Assembly (NCBI GenBank): GCA_017399665.1
Contig: JAFQBR010000146.1
Coordinates: 1-9,019, forward strand
Source: Clostridia bacterium
GTDB taxonomy: Bacteria; Bacillota_A; Clostridia; Christensenellales; Borkfalkiaceae
Direction: 5' to 3'
DNA: 9,019 nt
Made by a program: the position numbers and the translations under genes. The notes beneath the pieces were generated by a model. It saw only the letters and a list, made by a program, of their open reading frames with translations, made no database searches and was not told the origin of the DNA. Below, piece by piece: positions 6,111 to 9,019 of this stretch (its first letter is position 1; each line of letters opens with the position of its first letter).

Positions 6111-6139
6111 TTGACAAATTATTAAAATAAATATAAAAT
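6111..6139 (+). promoter_or_regulatory. Sigma-A promoter of glyQS
   Basis: A perfect -35 TTGACA (6111-6116), a 17-bp spacer and -10 TAAAAT (6134-6139). The start is expected near 6146, giving a leader of about 93 nt. The promoter sits immediately outside the right end of the MITE-like element. Confidence 0.85.
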
Positions 6140-6155
6140 ATACAAGTACATGAAA

Positions 6156-6226
6156 TAAACGCACTACTAAAAAAATAGTGGCGCGTTTAAGTAAAAAATT
6201 TTATGCGCTTAAAGCCATTAAGCGTA
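6156..6226 (+). promoter_or_regulatory. Structured glyQS leader (two hairpins, no T-box seen)
   Basis: Hairpin A pairs TAAACGC-ACTA (6156-6166) with TAGT-GGC-GCGTTTA (6176-6189), with a 3-nt bulge. Hairpin B pairs TGCGCTTAA (6204-6212) with TTAAGCGTA (6218-6226) around a 5-nt loop, directly before the ribosome binding site AAGGAG (6229-6234). The right arm of A (GCGTTTAAG, 6183-6191) could instead pair with CTTAAAGC (6208-6215) of B, so A/B and the hybrid are mutually exclusive. T-box signatures common ahead of Bacillota glycyl-tRNA synthetase genes are absent. Whether the folding regulates translation is unproven. Confidence 0.45.
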
Positions 6227-6238
6227 ATAAGGAGATTT

Positions 6239-7618
6239 ATGGAAGAAAAAAGAGCTGTTACAATGGAAAAGTTGGTTAACCTTTGCAAAGGTCGCGGAAT
6301 TATTTTCCCCGGTAGCGAAATTTACGGCGGTATGGGTAACACTTGGGACTACGGCCCCGTTGGCGTTGAAATTAAAAATAACGTAAAACGCGCTTGGTGG
6401 AAGAGATTTGTTCAAGAAAGTGATAATTCTTACGGCGTAGACGCTGCAATTTTAATGAACCCAACCGTTTGGGACGCAAGCGGTCATACAGCATCATTCT
6501 CTGACCCTAAGATGGACTGTAAAGAGTGTAAAACTCGCCATAGAGCAGATACTTTAATAGAAAATCACTCTAAAGGCGCTGTTAACCCAGACACTATGAC
6601 CAACGAAGAAATGGAGCAATATATTTTTGAACACAAAGTTGTTTGCCCCAAATGCGGTAAGTCAAATTTTACCAACATTAGAACATTTAACCTTATGTTC
6701 GAAACCTCTCGCGGTGTAACCGAAGGCGATAAAGATACAATTTACATCCGCCCCGAAACAGCTCAAGGCGAATTCGTTAACTTTTTATCAGTTCAACGTT
6801 CTACAAGAGCAAAAGTTCCCTTTGGTATTGGTCAAATCGGTAAGGCGTTCAGAAACGAAATTACCCCCGGTAACTTTATTTTTAGAACTATCGAATTTGA
6901 ACAGATGGAACATCAATGGTTCTGCAAGGAAGGCACGGACGCTGAATATTATGAATTTTATAAAACTAAAGCTCACGAATTTTTAGTTGACCTTGGAATT
7001 AGCGAAAATCACTTACGCTTTAAAGATCACGAAAAGCTTGCGCACTATGCTCGCGCTGCTTGTGATATTCAGTACCTATTCCCTATGGGCTGGTCAGAGC
7101 TTAACGGCATTCACAACAGAACTGACTTCGACTTAAAGCGCCACCAAGAATATTCTGGCAAGAGCATGCTTTACGTTGACCCCTACACTAACGAAAAATA
7201 TATTCCTTACGTTATTGAATACTCTATCGGTGCAGATAGACTTATGCTTGCCCTTTTATCTGAAGCGTATGACGAAGAACAACTTGAAGGCGGAGATACA
7301 AGAGTTGTTATGCACTTCCACCCTGCTATTGCAGCGTACAAGGTTGCTATTCTTCCCTTACAGAAAAACCTTGGCGAAAAAGCGCGCGAAGTATACCGCA
7401 AGCTTTCTAAGCACTTTATGTGTACTTACGACGAGGCTGGCTCTATCGGCAAACGTTACCGCCGTCAAGACGAAATCGGTACTCCTTACTGCTTAACTAT
7501 CGACTTTGATACGCTTGAAGATAATACGGTTACCATTCGTGACCGCGATACAATGAGCCAAATCAGACTTTCTTTAGACGAAGTTGCAGACTTTATTGAA
7601 GCAAAGCTTAAATTTTAA
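6239..7618 (+). CDS. glyQS: Glycyl-tRNA synthetase, homodimeric class II type
   Basis: Charges tRNA-Gly with glycine in the cytosol. The first in-frame ATG at 6203 lies in leader hairpin B and has no ribosome binding site. The ATG at 6239 follows AAGGAG (6229-6234) by 4 nt and gives 459 residues with the usual family N-terminus (EKLVNLCKGRGIIFPGSEIYGG region), so I choose 6239. Visible from that start: GSEIYGGMGNTWDYGPVG (25-42); a probable zinc-binding pair CKEC (94-97) and CPKC (136-139); RPETAQGEFVNF (171-182); class II motif 2 with FRNEITPGNFIFR (204-216); motif 3 EYSIGADRLMLALL (327-340), where most relatives have EPS; and the C-terminal anticodon-binding domain (about 365-459) with GKRYRRQDEIGTPYC (404-418) and TIRDRDTMSQIRL. 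The length is normal. It is a single-gene unit with its own promoter, ending in a terminator shared with the convergent AraC gene. Confidence 0.97.
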   Translation: MEEKRAVTMEKLVNLCKGRGIIFPGSEIYGGMGNTWDYGPVGVEIKNNVKRAWWKRFVQESDNSYGVDAAILMNPTVWDASGHTASFSDPKMDCKECKTRHRADTLIENHSKGAVNPDTMTNEEMEQYIFEHKVVCPKCGKSNFTNIRTFNLMFETSRGVTEGDKDTIYIRPETAQGEFVNFLSVQRSTRAKVPFGIGQIGKAFRNEITPGNFIFRTIEFEQMEHQWFCKEGTDAEYYEFYKTKAHEFLVDLGISENHLRFKDHEKLAHYARAACDIQYLFPMGWSELNGIHNRTDFDLKRHQEYSGKSMLYVDPYTNEKYIPYVIEYSIGADRLMLALLSEAYDEEQLEGGDTRVVMHFHPAIAAYKVAILPLQKNLGEKAREVYRKLSKHFMCTYDEAGSIGKRYRRQDEIGTPYCLTIDFDTLEDNTVTIRDRDTMSQIRLSLDEVADFIEAKLKF

Positions 7619-7628
7619 TTTATAAGAT

Positions 7629-7660
7629 AAAAAGCGTGATTTAAACTAATCACGCTTTTT
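7629..7660. terminator. Bidirectional intrinsic terminator between glyQS and the araC-type gene
   Basis: A perfect 13-bp inverted repeat AAAAAGCGTGATT (7629-7641) / AATCACGCTTTTT (7648-7660) with a 6-nt loop. T-runs on both strands make it work in either direction. The TGA stop of the regulator gene (7650-7652) lies inside the right arm, so one hairpin ends both convergent genes. Confidence 0.93.
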
Positions 7661-8567
7661 CTTTACTCTTTTTTCTGTATTCACTAGGCGTTACGCCAAT
7701 TTCGCTTGTAAAAACTTTTATAAAATGTGAAAGGTCGTAAAAACCAACCGCTTGAGCAATATCTGTTATGCTTCTTGCCGTTTGCAAAAGCAAATTTTTA
7801 GAAATGGTAATTCTATGCAAGGTCTGCAGTCTTTGTGGAGTTATACCCATTATCTTTTTAAATTTTTGCAAATATGCCGTTCTGGACATCTTTGCTATTT
7901 TTACAATATCTTTCAAAAGTATTTGCTCGTTATAGTGTTGATAAATGTATGCAACGCTACTTATAAACTCTTGGTCACCACTAAAATCTTGACCGTCTGC
8001 CATATATCTTCTTTGATAAATATCACAAAGCTTTGCAATTATTATCATTGCTTCGCTGTTTGCTATATGAGTATTATTACATAGTCTTTCGCTTACAGAA
8101 TGCTTTTCTAAACCTTGCAAAAATGGAAAAAGCTCTTGCATTTCGTCAGGCTTTAAAGTAAACCTGTGCTTTGAAGAATATTTTTCACGCATTAGAGGGG
8201 AAATTTTAAACAGCGTAGAAAAGGCTGGAAGAAGCTGAAGGTCAGAGCCATTTTTTTCTATATAACTGGCAGTTAAAAGCAAGTGATAAACGTCAAATCC
8301 TTTACCACCAACGTAGCCGTGCCAAACGTCGGGCGGAACAATAAAACAGTCCCCACTTTCAACGGTATATTGATAATCCCCAATAAAATGCTCGGCATTA
8401 CCTCTCGTTACAATATTTATTTCGTAAAAGCCCTGCTGGTGCATACCGCAAGTATAATCCCTTTCAAAAAAACCAAAAACCTGCTTTACAGGATTTACAA
8501 AAACGTGCTCTTCTTTAAAATACCCACCTGGGCGTCTTGTATCTAATGGTGGTTTTTGAACGCTCAC
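7650..8567 (-). CDS. AraC-family transcriptional regulator (cupin plus double HTH)
   Basis: 305 residues, the typical length for a sugar- or metabolite-sensing AraC/XylS protein. The N-terminal cupin-like ligand-binding domain (about 20-100) includes MHQQGFYEINIVTRG (42-56), the GDCFIVPPDVWHGY segment (72-85) and candidate ligand residues His43 and His83. The C-terminal DNA-binding domain (about 200-300) has a first HTH around ILLKDIVKIAKMSRTAYLQKFKK (216-238) and a second, better conserved one, SITDIAQAVGFYDLSHFIKVF (266-286), ending in GVTPSEYRKK. The start is GTG 8565-8567: an in-frame TAA lies two codons upstream (8571-8573), the next Met is at residue 42, and TGGGGT sits just upstream as ribosome binding site. 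It is divergent from the gene at 8707 with 139 bp between the starts, the usual layout of a local regulator and its target. The inducer cannot be read from sequence. Confidence 0.95.
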   Translation of the reverse strand: MSVQKPPLDTRRPGGYFKEEHVFVNPVKQVFGFFERDYTCGMHQQGFYEINIVTRGNAEHFIGDYQYTVESGDCFIVPPDVWHGYVGGKGFDVYHLLLTASYIEKNGSDLQLLPAFSTLFKISPLMREKYSSKHRFTLKPDEMQELFPFLQGLEKHSVSERLCNNTHIANSEAMIIIAKLCDIYQRRYMADGQDFSGDQEFISSVAYIYQHYNEQILLKDIVKIAKMSRTAYLQKFKKIMGITPQRLQTLHRITISKNLLLQTARSITDIAQAVGFYDLSHFIKVFTSEIGVTPSEYRKKSKEKA

Positions 8568-8579
8568 TTTTTACCCCAC

Positions 8580-8615
8580 TTGTACTTTTATACAACTTTT
8601 TTTGTATTTTTATAT
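8580..8615. promoter_or_regulatory. Candidate AraC-type binding site (22-bp-spaced direct repeat)
   Basis: TTGTACTTTTATAC (8580-8593) and TTGTATTTTTATAT (8602-8615) match at 12 of 14 bases and are offset by 22 bp, about two helical turns. They end 1 bp before the plus-strand -35 box (8617). This is the position from which AraC-type activators contact RNA polymerase, and the repeats also cover about +1 to +34 of the regulator's own transcript. Inferred role: activation of the gene at 8707 and autorepression. The AT-rich composition lowers certainty. Confidence 0.5.
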
Positions 8616-8616
8616 A

Positions 8617-8645
8617 TTGATTATATCACAGCTAAATGATATAAT
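8617..8645 (+). promoter_or_regulatory. Promoter of the gene at 8707
   Basis: -35 TTGATT (8617-8622), 17-bp spacer, perfect -10 TATAAT (8640-8645). The start is expected near 8652, giving a leader of about 55 nt. Both boxes lie in opposite arms of a 12-bp perfect inverted repeat. Confidence 0.8.
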
Positions 8646-8648
8646 CAA
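8620..8648 (-). promoter_or_regulatory. Overlapping promoter of the AraC-family gene
   Basis: On the minus strand the same palindrome gives -35 TTGATT (8643-8648), a 17-bp spacer and -10 TATAAT (8620-8625), with a start near 8613. It is superimposed on the plus-strand promoter, offset by 3 bp, so the two cannot be occupied at once. Confidence 0.75.
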
Positions 8649-8706
8649 GTAGCAGAAATAAAAAAATATTTTAGTATGGAAAAAAATTAATTCACAAGGT
8701 GATTTT

Positions 8707-9019
8707 ATGACCGAAAAAGCAAGAATTGAACAAGTTTATAAGCGCTCAACAGAGCTTGGCCTTAATCCCCCACTTCAAACGTTCAACTACGATTTACATA
8801 AATTCGCGTTAGAAAAATATTACGATTTGCCAAGATGGGAAAAAATAGCGCGCGCTACTGCGGATGCTGTTATAAACCAAGAAATACTTATTGAACCACA
8901 AGATAAAATTATAGGAAGAACCTTTCACTCAAATGATAAGCCTATTGAAAAATTCGACCCCGACTTTGACTATAACGCTCGCCGAAAAGATATGCTAGCA
9001 AAGCACCCTGAATATGCAG
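8707..9019 (+). CDS. N-terminus of a probable pyruvate-formate-lyase-like (glycyl radical enzyme family) protein, truncated by window edge
   Basis: The frame is open from ATG 8707 to the right edge: 104 whole codons and one base. AAGGTGA (8696-8702) lies 4 nt before the ATG, and a strong promoter lies 60-90 bp upstream, so the gene is real. The visible part has no signal peptide or membrane segment and is soluble and charged. ATADAVINQEILIEPQDKII followed by GRTF (residues 50-73) resembles the N-terminal segment of PFL-like glycyl radical enzymes (general pattern 'plyIepddlIvG'). That is the only family clue; the diagnostic Cys pair and C-terminal glycyl loop would lie outside the window. If correct, a radical-SAM activase should follow downstream. 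It is divergent from, and probably activated by, the AraC-family protein. The substrate is unknown, and another enzyme family cannot be excluded. Confidence 0.5.
   Translation, partial: MTEKARIEQVYKRSTELGLNPPLQTFNYDLHKFALEKYYDLPRWEKIARATADAVINQEILIEPQDKIIGRTFHSNDKPIEKFDPDFDYNARRKDMLAKHPEYA

Larger units (their letters stand above)
8617..8648. repeat. 32-bp perfect palindrome with 8-bp centre (bidirectional promoter core)
   Basis: TTGATTATATCA (8617-8628) and TGATATAATCAA (8637-8648) are exact inverted repeats around CAGCTAAA. Each arm holds the -35 of one strand and the -10 of the other. It could also serve as an operator for a dimeric protein. Confidence 0.9.

Noticed and set aside
6203..6238. 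Upstream ATG start for glycyl-tRNA synthetase (12 extra residues)
   Set aside because: No ribosome binding site precedes it and it lies in the stem of a leader hairpin. AAGGAG and the family-like N-terminus both favour 6239.
6146..6238. T-box riboswitch ahead of glyQS
   Set aside because: The predicted leader is only about 93 nt. No T-box core (TGGnACCGCG-like), specifier domain or terminator/antiterminator pair is visible.

Overview
The window reads as a chromosomal segment of a strictly anaerobic, AT-rich Bacillota (Clostridia-type, probably gut) bacterium. This rests on the oxygen-sensitive class III ribonucleotide reductase, the homodimeric-type glycyl-tRNA synthetase, strong AGGAGG-type ribosome binding sites, consensus sigma-A promoters with 17-bp spacers, very AT-rich intergenic DNA and a Clostridia-like AraC regulator. 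The exact taxon cannot be read from the sequence.

Layout: (1) 1-887, minus strand: glycolytic NAD-type GAPDH (gap), cut by the left edge, with a near-perfect promoter at 988-1016 and a 5'-terminal stem-loop. (2) 1065-5530, minus strand: a redox/DNA-precursor cluster read nrdD, then a thioredoxin-reductase-like flavoprotein, then a KDPG/KHG-type aldolase, with a terminator after the last gene. nrdD carries a fused glutaredoxin-like domain (CPKC) at its C-terminus. It is preceded by two palindromes spaced 32 bp centre to centre that match NrdR boxes. (3) About 5208-6238: a 1-kb non-coding interval holding the nrdD leader and control region, an AT-rich stretch with short repeats, a 218-bp MITE-like element with terminal inverted repeats and an imperfect 8-bp target duplication (5881-6098), and the glyQS promoter and structured leader. 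(4) 6239-7618, plus strand: glycyl-tRNA synthetase. It converges on (5) an AraC-family regulator (7650-8567, minus) through one shared bidirectional terminator. (6) 8568-8706: a compact divergent control region whose 32-bp palindrome encodes overlapping -35/-10 promoters on both strands, next to a 22-bp-spaced direct repeat that looks like an AraC-family site. (7) 8707-9019, plus strand: the first 104 codons of a protein resembling the N-terminus of pyruvate-formate-lyase-like glycyl radical enzymes, cut by the right edge.

How the genes may work together: the NrdD-redoxin fusion followed by a TrxR-like flavoenzyme suggests an anaerobic ribonucleotide reductase fed by a thiol relay (flavoenzyme, fused redoxin, active-site cysteines) instead of formate. 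The flavoenzyme lacks the usual NADPH 2'-phosphate motif, so its electron donor may be NADH or reduced ferredoxin. The AraC gene and its divergent neighbour look like a self-contained regulator/target module. The other genes (gap, glyQS) are ordinary housekeeping genes.
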